Part shown: in pieces, positions 15,401 to 22,900 of the stretch
Layout: each line of letters opens with the position of its first letter
How positions within the stretch are numbered: position 1 is the stretch's first letter
Virus record (IMG/VR): IMGVR_UViG_3300000116_000159
Span: 1 to 27,772 of that record
Reading direction: 5' to 3' (one strand)
Origin: a virus
Length of the DNA: 27,772 bases
Notes under the pieces: model-generated
Seen by the model: only the letters and a program-made list of their open reading frames with translations
Told to the model about the DNA's origin: nothing
Database searches by the model: none
Made by a program: the position numbers and the translations under genes

Positions 15401-18376
15401 AAGATAAACAATAACCAGTTTAAGGTAGCAACAACTCCATTGTATGCTTCTTCTGGAATAGGAGTAACATTCACTTCTACTGGAAGTGGAAATACACATG
15501 AATTTGAAATGTATAAAAAACTTGAGAAAACCGTACTCTCAATTGATGGTGTTGTTCAATATCCTCTAGCATATAATCCATTATCATACACTTTAGTTGA
15601 TAATGGTGGTCAAGTAAGTGCTTCTTCTACATTCTTCGCTGTTTCTGGAATTTCTTCAATTAGACCATTAGATATATTAAAAGTTGATGATGAATTTGTA
15701 ACAGTTCTTGCTGTTGGACTTGGAACAACTTCGAGTGGACCAATCGATAATGTTGGTATTACAACCCTTATAGAAGTTTCTAGAGGTTCTGTAGGAACTT
15801 CGGCAACATCTCACACAGATTCAACTGCATTCCAAGTATATCGAGGATCATACAATATTGTAGGAAGTACCATATACTTTACAGAAGCTCCAAAAGGAGA
15901 TGCAAGAAGTATAGTTGATGACACTAATCTACCAAAAGTATTTTCTTCTTTCAATGGCAGAGTATTTTTAAAGCAGGATTACAGTTCCAACTTGATCTAT
16001 GATGATATCTCAGATCAATTTACAGGAATTGGTCAAACATACACACTTACTACTTCTGGATTAAACACTTCTGGTATATCAACTGGTAGTGGTATCCTAT
16101 TGATAAATGATGTTTTCCAAACTCCAACTACAGATAATAATGAAGGTAATAACTATGAGCTATCTGGGGGTGTTGGTGTTTCTAGTGTTACTTTCACCGG
16201 AATAACTTCAACTGATGGATCTATTATTATTGATCCTGTTTATATTGAACAAAATCAATTACCTCGTGGTGGATATATTATTTCTCTTGGATCAACAACT
16301 GGTCTTGGATATGCTCCACTAGTTGGAGCAGCAGTAACAGCAGTTATTGATGGATCTGGTACTATTACTGCCGTTGGAATAGGTTCTACAGATATTAATG
16401 GATCTGGATATAGAGGTCAAGTAAGTATTGCTGTCACTTCTTCTACTGGTAATGGTGCTGATATTAGTGCAATAGTTGGTGCTGGTGGTTCTTTAACTTT
16501 CACTGTTAATAGTGGTGGATCTGGATATGCTCAAACAAATACATTTGTATCTGTTTCAGAACCCTCATATAGCAATCTACCAGTAACTGGAGTTTCTAGA
16601 TTAGGTATTGGAACAACATCAGAAACTGGAACTGGATTACTTCTTAATTTGGAAGTTGGTTCCAGTTCTACCACTGGAATTGGGTCAACTCTATTTGAAG
16701 TTAAATCTTTCAACATAACCAGACCTGGTTATGGATTTAGAAATGGTGATGTGTTCAAACCAGTCGGTTTGGTGACGGATAAAAATCTTTCGGAACCACT
16801 TGCTGATTTTGAATTAACTGTTATTGAAACTTTTACTGATACATTCTCAGCATGGCAATTTGGTGAATTGGATTACATTGACAATATATCCAATCTACAA
16901 AATGGTATTAGAACAAGATTCCCTCTTTACTATAATGGACAACTTCTAAGTTTCCAGAAAGATCCATCGAATGCGGATTCTATTGAAATTGATATGGATT
17001 CACTATTGATTATATTTGTAAATGGGGTAATTCAAGATCCAGGTGTTCATTATTCTTTTACCGGAGGAACATCCTTTGTATTCTCAGAAGCACCAGAAGA
17101 AACCGATTCTGTATCAATATTCTTCTACAGAGGTACAAAAGGCGTTGATTCTGACATTGTTGACGTAAATGAATCAATCAAACCAGGAGATACTGTTCAG
17201 GTTATAAAAGATAACTTAAACCCAAGAACAATTACTCAAAATCCTAGGGTTGTTGTTGGTATCACAAGTTCAGACATTATGGAAACAAATCTCTATGTTG
17301 GTAGTGGTATAGATGAAAATAACTTCAAACCATTAAGTTGGACAAAACAAAAAGTTGATAGAATTATTTCCAATGAAATTGTATCAAAATCAAGAGATTC
17401 AATAGAAACGCAAGTTTACCCAACCGCTAGAATTATAAAAGATCTTTCAATCTCTGATACAGAAATATTTGTGGATAACGCCCAATTCTTTAATTATGAG
17501 GAAAATGAATCTTCGATTGTCATATCTTCATTTGATGCTTTGATTGTTGATAGCGTCGATCCTGTTTCTGCGGCGGTTACTGCAATAGTTTCTGCAGCAG
17601 GGACTATACAATCACTTGACATTGCAGATGCTGGTTCTGGATATATCGGATCTTCTATAGAAGTTAAGATTGGAGCACCAAAACAGATTGGTGTTGGAAT
17701 TGGAACTACTGCTACAGCAATAATATCTGTAGTAAATGGATCTCTAAGCGGAACCGCTAACATCACAAATCCAGGTCTTGGATATTCATTAACAGTTCAA
17801 CCAAAGGTTATTGTACCGTTCCCAACTCCAACATATGAGAATGTAACCGATATTACCACTGTTCAGGGATTCTCTGGAATAGTGACTGGTATTACTACAA
17901 CCACAGGAACTGGCGGAAATCCACTTGCTCTCAAGTTCTTCTTAAATTCTACAGCATTCACTGATTTAAATGTCAATTATCCAATTTGTATTGTAGATAC
18001 AACTGTTGGTAATGGTGTTACTTCGATTGATGGTGGGGACGCTTCGTTGGTTGGAATTGGAACCACTTTCTTAGATAATATTTACTATGTACATAGTATT
18101 TCTTCTTCTGGTGGAAATGCTGAAATCGTAACTAATGTTAAATCTGATAGTTCAGTAGTTGGAATAGCAACTACTGGAAGTACATCTCTCCCACTTGGAA
18201 GATTCTCTTGGGGAAGACTTTCTGGAATAACAAGATCTTCTGATCCTGTTTCCATTGGTGTTACTGGTTTAATCGTTGGATTTAATACCATAAATTCTGG
18301 TTTATCAACCTTCCCAACTATTCAAAGACGTGGTTATGGTTTGAGAGACACTGGGGCGCTCAGAAAAGATCTATAA
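6446..18376 (+). CDS. giant gp7-position baseplate wedge / structural protein
   Basis: 3976 aa in one unbroken frame, nearly four times T4 gp7 (1032 aa). Residues 1-250 look like a wedge N-terminus: VKVQQIIENQLPEFI, LSSLFLKEFYNKLKYSLTPG, and FYEAKGTEESFRILFNVLFG, a block seen in gp7-like baseplate proteins. The rest is a long Gly/Ser/Thr/Val-rich beta array: a K-I-D-D-E-I-I-T-Y cassette (near residues 72-140, 322-375, 1525-1585, 3057-3134), a repeat of about 80 aa with H-x-F-x-D/T-G-D/E-x-V-x-Y (at least five copies), many S-G-S-G-Y turns, a degenerate YHYH domain (1230-1320), N-G-V-x-Q-x-P modules (3190-3570), and the C-terminus RRGYGLRDTGALRKDL. AGGGG lies 5 bases before the ATG. Identity as gp7 rests on position and the N-terminus; cyanophage relatives are sometimes labelled VrlC-like or YHYH-domain structural proteins. 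Confidence 0.8.
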   Translation: MITTGFETRVKVQQIIENQLPEFILSESPKTVDFLKQYYVSQEYQGAPVDIAENLDQYLKVDNLTPEVVVGFTSLESSISSTDETIQVSSTKGFPPEYGLLKIDDEIITYTGLTTNTFTGCVRGFSGITTYRSENNPQELTFSSSVSSSHDSDSRVENLSSLFLKEFYNKLKYSLTPGLENVDFVSNLNVGNFIKEARTFYEAKGTEESFRILFNVLFGVTPKVIDLEQFLIKPSSAEFLRREVIVIEQISGDPNKLIGQTIISSKDPNTNASVSEVEIFTRSQKVGYAQTYYKVGLFVGYNDNDLINGSFGITPNTKVLSTVNSGASVITVDSTVGFAQTGTLISSGNVITYSDKSVNQFLGCNGVDTDIPTASNIRSDDTYYGYEDGDLTKKVEFRITGSLSSFNTKSDVTSTIEGEKVYVKNVGEKILNPDDNKTFKQEFFNSWIYNTSCRFNVDSISGSTFTLKTDIDKSSLRVNDSIDILTSNSNNVVVSGATVSSINEGLGQVILDNLGGFSPTSGIEYDLRRNIKTASSSGLSIDVGNNTAFSDVQNTYNDGNEYFYVASNSLPSYEVTENLISKQIDSAVAGSTIQGYNDTTQKYSIISFSSSVDFLTGDSVYYQPESAPLFGLTEGIYYVKVIGSGNQIRLYSSRSFIHSDDYLEFNLPTQSSGYHRFILSSERNLSITPQKILRKFPASSNINDSGKDKTEVGSVGMLINGVEIINYKSDDKVYYGPLERVSIVNSGSNYDVVNPPIIEISRPSVGTTALVQPVVSGSVKSVLVDPSEFDISNVISVSITGGNGNGVILEPVLRTRYRDVSFSGVDISSGGGVDFSAETITFLSNHNFVDGQKIVYDKNGNSELGIGSYGGSNTDQGRTLKNGSVYFTKVVNNKTIRLFESDKDYYAGINTVGFTTISNQGIHKFRVFDGKKNISQIKVINSGSGYTNRVLRVKPVGISTTENLVIFQNHNFKDGELVKYESTGSVISGLSTSNQYYILSNDSNSFRLANAGVAGTIKSNYIRKNYVEFESVGSGYHTFSYPDININVNVSYGSSITGIITATPIIRGEIIDAYLYESGTGYGSTTLNLHKKPLISIKTGKNAQLKPIIISGKIEKVSILSQGIEYNAAPDLVVVGDGTGAVLRAIVSNGSITDVIVITPGSGYTEEKTTITVKPPGSNGMLDVDVRSLTLNNRYRFGDEILYSSGNGLQYGIVGYSTAIGNKFTVDEGNQHSPIVGWAYDGNPIYGPYGYSDPDDENSPLKLVETGYTLDISNITNRPSFDSGFFVEDYSFDSTGDLDVHNGRYCKTPEFPQGTYAYFCGIKTDSLSNNLVAEFPYFIGDTFNSKFYIENKKLDQTFDFNNSNLIRNTFPYKVSEKYADNDFISESYEITNQTTKIDSVTTGSVESFTIVSSGEDYKIGDVANFNNDGTNGGGVTASISRLTGKEIVDLSTSIETYEDAVITWKNQNQVEVYVDPYHSLLDGDYVTISGLSTFVQGISKTHKIGVSTDHSSLNKQVPANATAGVVTDIYLSRNLKLVSVGSSIGIGTEVLSVLNVFDTEKVLRVKRGIVGSAHTASTQVSLEPSTFTLPTSSQYFNSKVNDKVYFNPRSSVGVGTTSGIGVAVDFPLGEVTNTISIPTQSIYLPNHPFKTNQQVTLYKKSSSSAISVGTTSGDIPFNLPISGDSQTVYVINKSKDFIGLTTSVGLTTNTDGLFFFNNGSDDYEYYLESAYTQVTGKVERIKTTVSVSTDHQLRNGDKVVFDITPNLTVGIGTSTEVRVKYNSSIEKIVIDPVGFGSESIITSSNKINIENHGYKTGDKIFYDSSDLIASGLETGSYYVYRIDDNNFNLCETKYDVSLNPPTIVSIAGTGGFGQEFSLINPRIETYIGNNLKFDLSDSSLQGYEFKIYTNSTFGNEFVSVGNTTPFTVIGVGTVGVSTNASLTLNYDSNIPSKLFYNVEKSGFISTSDTSVSDYSMISIIESKYNNKEYQVIGTGSTTFDVALTGKPERLSYSPNNCSKIEYTTTSLNEKGGVAKLSILSGGFNYKKTPSFIDITSIEGKNASIIAISQSIGRIKNTTILDQGFDYSCDRTLRPEAYISPKINLKNSSEIANISVIDGGRNYSSLPELVVVNSVTREKNDSGILSPVLASNSIASVDITRSPKGLPFGNVEIFTINNTNGIGINTMETSTSGIVTCYMNTPTFGYTQSPFTVGDKIFVEGIENVDSNGTGFNSDDNGYQFFIVSSFQNTNPAVLEFDISGITTNPGIAKTNQSSYANIINHNDYPKFEVTTAYSDFLIGEKLSTDNRDGFILRDLSVTEYGKGYVKVYGSYNLSVGEILKGENSGTLATVETITNNEGIFDVRYSSEKNYEWANSVGKLGVDYQVIPDNDYYQNLSYTVKSPVAYEDLINPVNRLLHTSGLKNFADTEIEESVNVGTSLTSTSESIVVRDILEEKRVDTINFYDNVVDIDTITNGNGQIKSKFLKLKSKSLADYIRCSTNRVLKIDDFSTQFKNRNNTTEEYVDIVSYDNSYSEFLIQAVDPNGTDRQITELIVLNNGLNSITLEKSSLYNTENEIADIQSIIDEFGNLYLRFSPEDTENTDYNIKVLNSSFNSVLSGISTQSIGFIDIIGANKLVGVGSTGTVVGFSTLTTSSVYGKFQVYDRISDQINFVELEIDHDGENTYISEFYSDSSLGSVGGLIGSFGISIDSGVLTLDFTNNSTNEILVRGKLVGFGSTSVGVGTYRFKTSAQTDGSERSIKLESNVSSSSTVFSADKSLISSVKSLVRVSYGDTTSIHQVLMTHDGTDVYTMQYPFISVGSTSGIGTFSGEYNGTDLVLSFYPDPNIVGSYEIQSLNKFFYEDSDTINTPPDLTYGPVTEAVNLAFYNSKNGSRANKLDFNLNYEETPIFAKTFDPSDSTILDAETGIFTINNHFFSTGERLNYTPNSSVIGLAFTSVGIGSTATEISGGVGIGTTDVLPSTVYAIKINNNQFKVATTPLYASSGIGVTFTSTGSGNTHEFEMYKKLEKTVLSIDGVVQYPLAYNPLSYTLVDNGGQVSASSTFFAVSGISSIRPLDILKVDDEFVTVLAVGLGTTSSGPIDNVGITTLIEVSRGSVGTSATSHTDSTAFQVYRGSYNIVGSTIYFTEAPKGDARSIVDDTNLPKVFSSFNGRVFLKQDYSSNLIYDDISDQFTGIGQTYTLTTSGLNTSGISTGSGILLINDVFQTPTTDNNEGNNYELSGGVGVSSVTFTGITSTDGSIIIDPVYIEQNQLPRGGYIISLGSTTGLGYAPLVGAAVTAVIDGSGTITAVGIGSTDINGSGYRGQVSIAVTSSTGNGADISAIVGAGGSLTFTVNSGGSGYAQTNTFVSVSEPSYSNLPVTGVSRLGIGTTSETGTGLLLNLEVGSSSTTGIGSTLFEVKSFNITRPGYGFRNGDVFKPVGLVTDKNLSEPLADFELTVIETFTDTFSAWQFGELDYIDNISNLQNGIRTRFPLYYNGQLLSFQKDPSNADSIEIDMDSLLIIFVNGVIQDPGVHYSFTGGTSFVFSEAPEETDSVSIFFYRGTKGVDSDIVDVNESIKPGDTVQVIKDNLNPRTITQNPRVVVGITSSDIMETNLYVGSGIDENNFKPLSWTKQKVDRIISNEIVSKSRDSIETQVYPTARIIKDLSISDTEIFVDNAQFFNYEENESSIVISSFDALIVDSVDPVSAAVTAIVSAAGTIQSLDIADAGSGYIGSSIEVKIGAPKQIGVGIGTTATAIISVVNGSLSGTANITNPGLGYSLTVQPKVIVPFPTPTYENVTDITTVQGFSGIVTGITTTTGTGGNPLALKFFLNSTAFTDLNVNYPICIVDTTVGNGVTSIDGGDASLVGIGTTFLDNIYYVHSISSSGGNAEIVTNVKSDSSVVGIATTGSTSLPLGRFSWGRLSGITRSSDPVSIGVTGLIVGFNTINSGLSTFPTIQRRGYGLRDTGALRKDL
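8255..8485 (+). repeat. ~80-aa beta repeat of the giant protein, copy A
   Basis: Residues about 604-680. Pattern: F-L-T-G-D-S-V-Y-Y, then G-L-T-E-G-I-Y-Y-V-K-V, then a strand ending IRLYSS and closing with SSGYHRF. The same order of three blocks recurs at 8960, 9330, 11863 and 15220. Confidence 0.6.
8960..9230 (+). repeat. ~80-aa beta repeat of the giant protein, copy B
   Basis: Residues about 839-929. ITFLSNHNFVDGQKIVYD, then GSVYFTKVVNNKTIRLFES, then GIHKFRVF: the same three blocks as copy A, with a longer middle. Confidence 0.6.
9330..9570 (+). repeat. ~80-aa beta repeat of the giant protein, copy C
   Basis: Residues about 962-1042. VIFQNHNFKDGELVKYESTG, then GLSTSNQYYILSNDSNSFRL, then SVGSGYHTFSYP. 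It is the closest match to copy B in the first block and to copy A in the last. Confidence 0.6.
10130..10415 (+). other. degenerate YHYH-type domain inside the giant protein
   Basis: Residues about 1229-1324. HSPIVGWAYDGNPIYGPYGY starts at H1232, followed by HNGRYCKTPEFPQGTYAYF from H1301. These are the two hallmark blocks of the YHYH domain (P-I-x-G-x-A-x-D-G-x-P-I-Y-G and N-G-x-x-x-x-T-P-E-F-P-x-G-T-Y-x-Y). The name-giving Y-H-Y-H is here Y-A-Y-F (Y1316-F1319), so its histidines are lost. Confidence 0.75.
11863..12090 (+). repeat. ~80-aa beta repeat of the giant protein, copy D
   Basis: Residues about 1807-1882. INIENHGYKTGDKIFYDSSD, then GLETGSYYVYRIDDNNFNLC, then GTGGFGQEFSL. The G-L-x-x-G-x-Y-Y-V block is nearly identical to copy A, about 1200 residues earlier. 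Confidence 0.6.
15220..15510 (+). repeat. ~80-aa beta repeat of the giant protein, copy E
   Basis: Residues about 2926-3022. IFTINNHFFSTGERLNYTPN, then a Gly-rich insert with GVGIGTT, then VYAIKINNNQFKVATT and SGNTHEFEMYKK. The frame of the repeat is kept although the insert is long. Confidence 0.55.
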
Positions 18377-18379
18377 ATA
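18372..18379 (+). promoter_or_regulatory. perfect T4-type late promoter octamer for gp8
   Basis: TATAAATA (18372-18379) is an exact match to the T4 late consensus. It contains the TAA stop of the giant gene (18374-18376) and lies 19 bases before the gp8 ATG. It should restart transcription for gp8 and the DUF4815-type gene after the 12-kb gene. Confidence 0.85.
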
Positions 18380-18398
18380 TAGGAAAAAGCTATTTACG

Positions 18399-19949
18399 AT
18401 GGCGGCAATTGTAACAGATCAGTTTAGAATATTAAATGCGAGTAATTTTATAGACTCGATTAGTGACACTACTAATAATTCTTACTACATTTTCTTGAGT
18501 TTGGCAAACCCAACTCAGGTTGGATTTGGTAGATCGACTAATTGGGATGATAATACACCAGTTCCTGTAGACAATTTTAATAATTTAAATCATGTTGGCC
18601 AAACGATGATGTTTGGCAAAAAAGTAACATCAATCAACGCAAAAAGATTGATTAGAAGAATTGATTGGGCGAGAGGAACTAGATATGAAATGTACAGGCA
18701 CGACTATAGTGCTTCTAATTTATCACCAATCACACAATCAACGAGATTGTATGATTCAAATTACTATGTAATGAATTCTGATTACAAAGTTTATATTTGT
18801 ATTGACAACGGATCCTCTGGGATAAGTACAACCGGCAATGCCTCTCAAGATGAACCAACGTTTACCGATTTGGAACCATCTAGAGCAGGTGAAAGTGGTG
18901 ATGGATATGTATGGAAATATCTTTTCTCTGTAAATCCAAGTGACATCATTAAATTTGATTCTACAGAGTACATTTCTCTCCCAGGTGACTGGGGATCCTC
19001 AACTGATGCTCAAATATCAGCAGTTAGAGATAATGGAGACTCTGATGTATATGAAAATCAAATAAAAAAAGTATACATCAAAAATCAAGGATCAAATTAT
19101 TCTGGAGGACTTGGTCAAGAAGTTAATATTCTTGGTGATGGATCGGGAGCAAAAGTGATCGTTGATGTTGTAAGTGGTAAGATAACAAATACCACCGTTT
19201 CTTCTGGTGGTAAAGGATATACTTATGGTATGGTTGATCTCGGATCAATTAATGACAGCGCCGCTGGAACATATGCTCACCTAATACCAATTATTCCACC
19301 ATCAAAAGGTCATGGATATGATATTTACAAAGAATTGGGTGCCGACAAAATTTTAATCTATGCTCGATTTGATGATTCTACTAAAGATTTTCCTATAGAT
19401 GCTAAATTTGCTCAAGTTGGAATTGTTAAAAATCCAACATCTATTGGATCGACAACTTTATATACGGAAAATCAATTCTCTTCATTAAATGCTATTAAGT
19501 TTTCTTCAGTAAGTGGAACTTTATCCATTGGCGATAAGATTTCCCAATCTGTTACTGACGGAACTGCTAAAGGATATGTTGCTTCTTATGATAGTGAAAC
19601 GAAAGTTGTTAAGTATTTTGTTGATCGTTCACTAACATTTAATCAGACAACTTTAGATCAAACTGATTATTCTGGAATATCTACAGCATCCAAGGTTTTA
19701 AATTTCGAATCTTCATCAAATCCAGTTACTACTGCTAGTTTCTCTGGTTCTATTGATACAACCTTCACAGGAATAACCACCAATCCAACTGGATCTAAGA
19801 TAATTGATCTAGGATCTCAGTTTACAAATGGACTGGCAAATACTGAAATAAATAAAGGATCGGGGGACATAATTTATCTAGATAATCGACCTCTGATTTC
19901 AAGGAACTCCAGACAAAAAGAAGACGTTAAAATTATCCTGGAATTTTAA
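18399..19949 (+). CDS. 8: gp8-like baseplate wedge protein
   Basis: 516 aa; T4 gp8 is 334 aa. The N-terminal half follows T4 gp8: IVTDQFRILNASNFIDSI at the start, a GRSTNWDD block (T4: GRSEPW), a segment with RRIDWARGTRYEMYRHDY (T4: R-R-D-W-x-x-T-R-Y), a YNSDYKVYICID-like block (here NSDYKVYICID), and GDGYVWKYLFSVNPSDIIKF (T4: GDGYVWEYLF). The extra C-terminal 200 residues are beta-rich, with a SSGGKGYTYG turn and GNxxT-rich strands like those in the giant proteins. gp8 dimers brace the wedge periphery in T4. An exact late promoter octamer precedes it; the next gene starts 2 bases after its stop. Confidence 0.93.
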   Translation: MAAIVTDQFRILNASNFIDSISDTTNNSYYIFLSLANPTQVGFGRSTNWDDNTPVPVDNFNNLNHVGQTMMFGKKVTSINAKRLIRRIDWARGTRYEMYRHDYSASNLSPITQSTRLYDSNYYVMNSDYKVYICIDNGSSGISTTGNASQDEPTFTDLEPSRAGESGDGYVWKYLFSVNPSDIIKFDSTEYISLPGDWGSSTDAQISAVRDNGDSDVYENQIKKVYIKNQGSNYSGGLGQEVNILGDGSGAKVIVDVVSGKITNTTVSSGGKGYTYGMVDLGSINDSAAGTYAHLIPIIPPSKGHGYDIYKELGADKILIYARFDDSTKDFPIDAKFAQVGIVKNPTSIGSTTLYTENQFSSLNAIKFSSVSGTLSIGDKISQSVTDGTAKGYVASYDSETKVVKYFVDRSLTFNQTTLDQTDYSGISTASKVLNFESSSNPVTTASFSGSIDTTFTGITTNPTGSKIIDLGSQFTNGLANTEINKGSGDIIYLDNRPLISRNSRQKEDVKIILEF

Positions 19950-19951
19950 AA

Positions 19952-22900
19952 ATGCCACAGAAGACTAATTTAAATATCAATCCATATTATGATGACTTTG
20001 ATCCGTCCGATAATTTCTATAGGGTATTATTTAAACCAGGATTCCCTGTTCAAGCTAGGGAATTAACTACTCTACAGTCAATTCTTCAAGAACAAATTGA
20101 ATCTTTTGGAAGCCATATTTTCAAAGAAGGATCAATGGTGATACCCGGAAGTATCACTTACGATCCCCAATATTATGCTGTTAAGTTAAATTCCGACCAT
20201 CTTGGAATTGATGTTTCTCTTTACATCAGGCAACTAGTTGGAAAAACACTACAGGGTCAAACAACAGGTATTACTGCCAAAGTAGTAAATTACTTGTTAC
20301 CACCATCTAAGGATGTAGAATCAGCAACATTATTTGTAAAATATATTGATTCAAATTCAGATTTTCAATTTACACCATTTGGCGATGGTGAAGTCTTAAT
20401 TACCCTTGATAGTGTTACTTATGGAAATACAACAATAAATTCTGGCGATACTGTAGCATCTCTAATTGACTCTGACGCGACTGCTATTGGAGCATCTGTA
20501 GGTATAACACCAGGAGTCTATTTTATTAGAGGTACTTTTGTAAATGTAGATGGAGATACTCTAATTGTTACTCCATTTACAAATAATCCTTCTTTCCGTG
20601 TAGGTTTACAAATAAAAGAAGAGATTATAAACGTTGGTGCAGATACATCTCTTTATGATAATGCTAAAGGTTTTTCAAACTTTGCTGCGCCTGGAGCAGA
20701 TAGATTAAAAATCTCAACAATTCTGACACAAAAAGAATTAACAGATTTTGATGATAAGGATTTTGTAGAAATTATAAGACTTGACAATGGAGAAATCAAA
20801 AAGTTACAAGATAAGTCACAATACTCAATAATTAAGGATTATTTTGCTAAGAGAACATTTGAAGAATCTGGAGATTATTCTGTAGATAACTTCGATATTC
20901 AAGTTGCCAATTCTCTTAATAATCGTATTTCTAATGAAGGTCTATATCTAGATACACAAAAGACAGAACAAGGCAATAATCCTAGTGATGATCTAATGTG
21001 TGTTAAGGTTTCTGCCGGAAAAGCATACGTCAGAGGATATGATATTGATCTTCCAGGAACAACAATTTTAGATGTTGAAAAACCAAGAGATGTACAATCA
21101 GTATCATCCTCCTTGGTCCCATTTGAAATGGGAAATAGATTAAAACTCAATAACGTTACTGGAACTCCAGTTATTGGTGTAGACAATAATGATAATACTG
21201 TAGATCTCAATAATCAAAGAACTAGCGGATCTTCTGCTGGAACTGGAACTACGATTGGTACGGCAAGAGTTTATTCTTTTGGAACAGCAGATAATTCTTT
21301 TTCTTCGTCTGCTTCTGAATGGGATTTGTATCTATTTGATATTCAAACATATACTGTATTATCTCTAAATGAGTCTGTACTAGCAGCAGATTGCCCTGAG
21401 ACCTCTTTCATTAGGGGTTTAAGTAGTGGAGCATCTGGATACACCGTAGGAACCCCTAGCGGGGCAGACGTAACCATTAACCAGACATCTGGAACCTTTA
21501 TTGCTGGTGAGCAAATTCTCGTCAACGAATCCAGAAGTCTAACCAGATCAGTAAAATCAGTTAAAGTTTATAGTACTGAAGATATTAAGTCAGTCTTCCA
21601 AAGATCTTCTGATCTTGGGTTAGAAACAAATTTTGTTGGAGATACAGTTTTACAAAGTTATACGCCTAATAAATTTACAATAACTGATAAACTACAAATT
21701 AATAATACTGGTATTGCTACTTGCCCAGGAAAAACATTTACTGGAATCAGAAGTGATGCTATTATTAGATATCAGATTGCCGGATTAACTGATGAAACAT
21801 TTAATAGAGTTGAAAGTGTTTCTTCCGATGGAACATCTCTACAATTAGCAACTGTTCCAACAACTTCTGGTATATGCAATGGTGCTTTCCCAACATCTGA
21901 AGTATTAACAACCTTCTCTGTTGGACGTCCACAAATAGGGAATACTGAAGATGCTTACTTATACGCTCCTATTTCTGCTTCTAATGTATCATCAGTAGAT
22001 CTATCAGGTTCAAACCTTTTAGTTTCCAGACAGATTACAGGTCAGTCAACAGACTCTACTGGATCATTAACAGTTAATGTTTCTTCAACAGGAATTTCTA
22101 GTGCATTCTTTGAAACTTTTGATGCGGAAAGATATTCCGTTTTCTATAGTAATGGTACTATCGAAGATTTAACAGATGATCAATTTACATTATCATCAAA
22201 TGCTACATTACTTACCCTTACTGGTTTAACTCCAAGTCAATCTGGAAATGTAACTGTAAATGTTTCTGTTAAGAAAAATTCAATACAGAATAAAACAAAA
22301 AATTATGTTAGAAGTCAGAAACTAACCGTCGATAAAGTAAGTTCGGGCGTTTCAACTTCAATAAGTGGTTTAACAACAAGTAATTACTATGGTTTAAGAG
22401 TTGATGATAAAGAAATTTCTCTTAATGTTCCAGATGTAGCAAATGTAATTGCTGTTTATGAATCTCTAGATTCCAGTTCACCCGTTTTAGATAAATTAAC
22501 TTTTGTTTCTGGTTTAAGTTTAGATACAGCATCAATTCTTGGTGAGAAAATAATCGGTCAAGAAAGTGGAGCAGTTGCTCAGTTAGCAACTAGATTATCT
22601 TCAACACAAGTTGAGTTTGTCTACTTAAACTCCAATAAGTTTACTGTTGGTGAAACGGTAAACTTTGAAGAATCAAATATTACCAGCAATATTGTTGCCA
22701 TTTCTTTTGGAAATTATCAGAATCTAACAAATTCTTTTGATCTTGATAAAGGGCAAAAAAATCAATATTATGATTATTCAAGAATCATAAGAAAAAAATC
22801 ATCCCAAACACCTTCAAGAAAACTATTGGTAGTATACAACTGCTATCAAGTGCCATCAAATGATAATGGTGATGTTTATACTGTAAATTCATATTCTTCA

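Noticed and set aside
6446-18376. Short DNA repeats such as GGTATTGGAACAAC as a CRISPR or tandem satellite
   Set aside because: They lie in one intact frame, are irregularly spaced and encode repeated V-G-I-G-T-T strands, so they are protein repeats.
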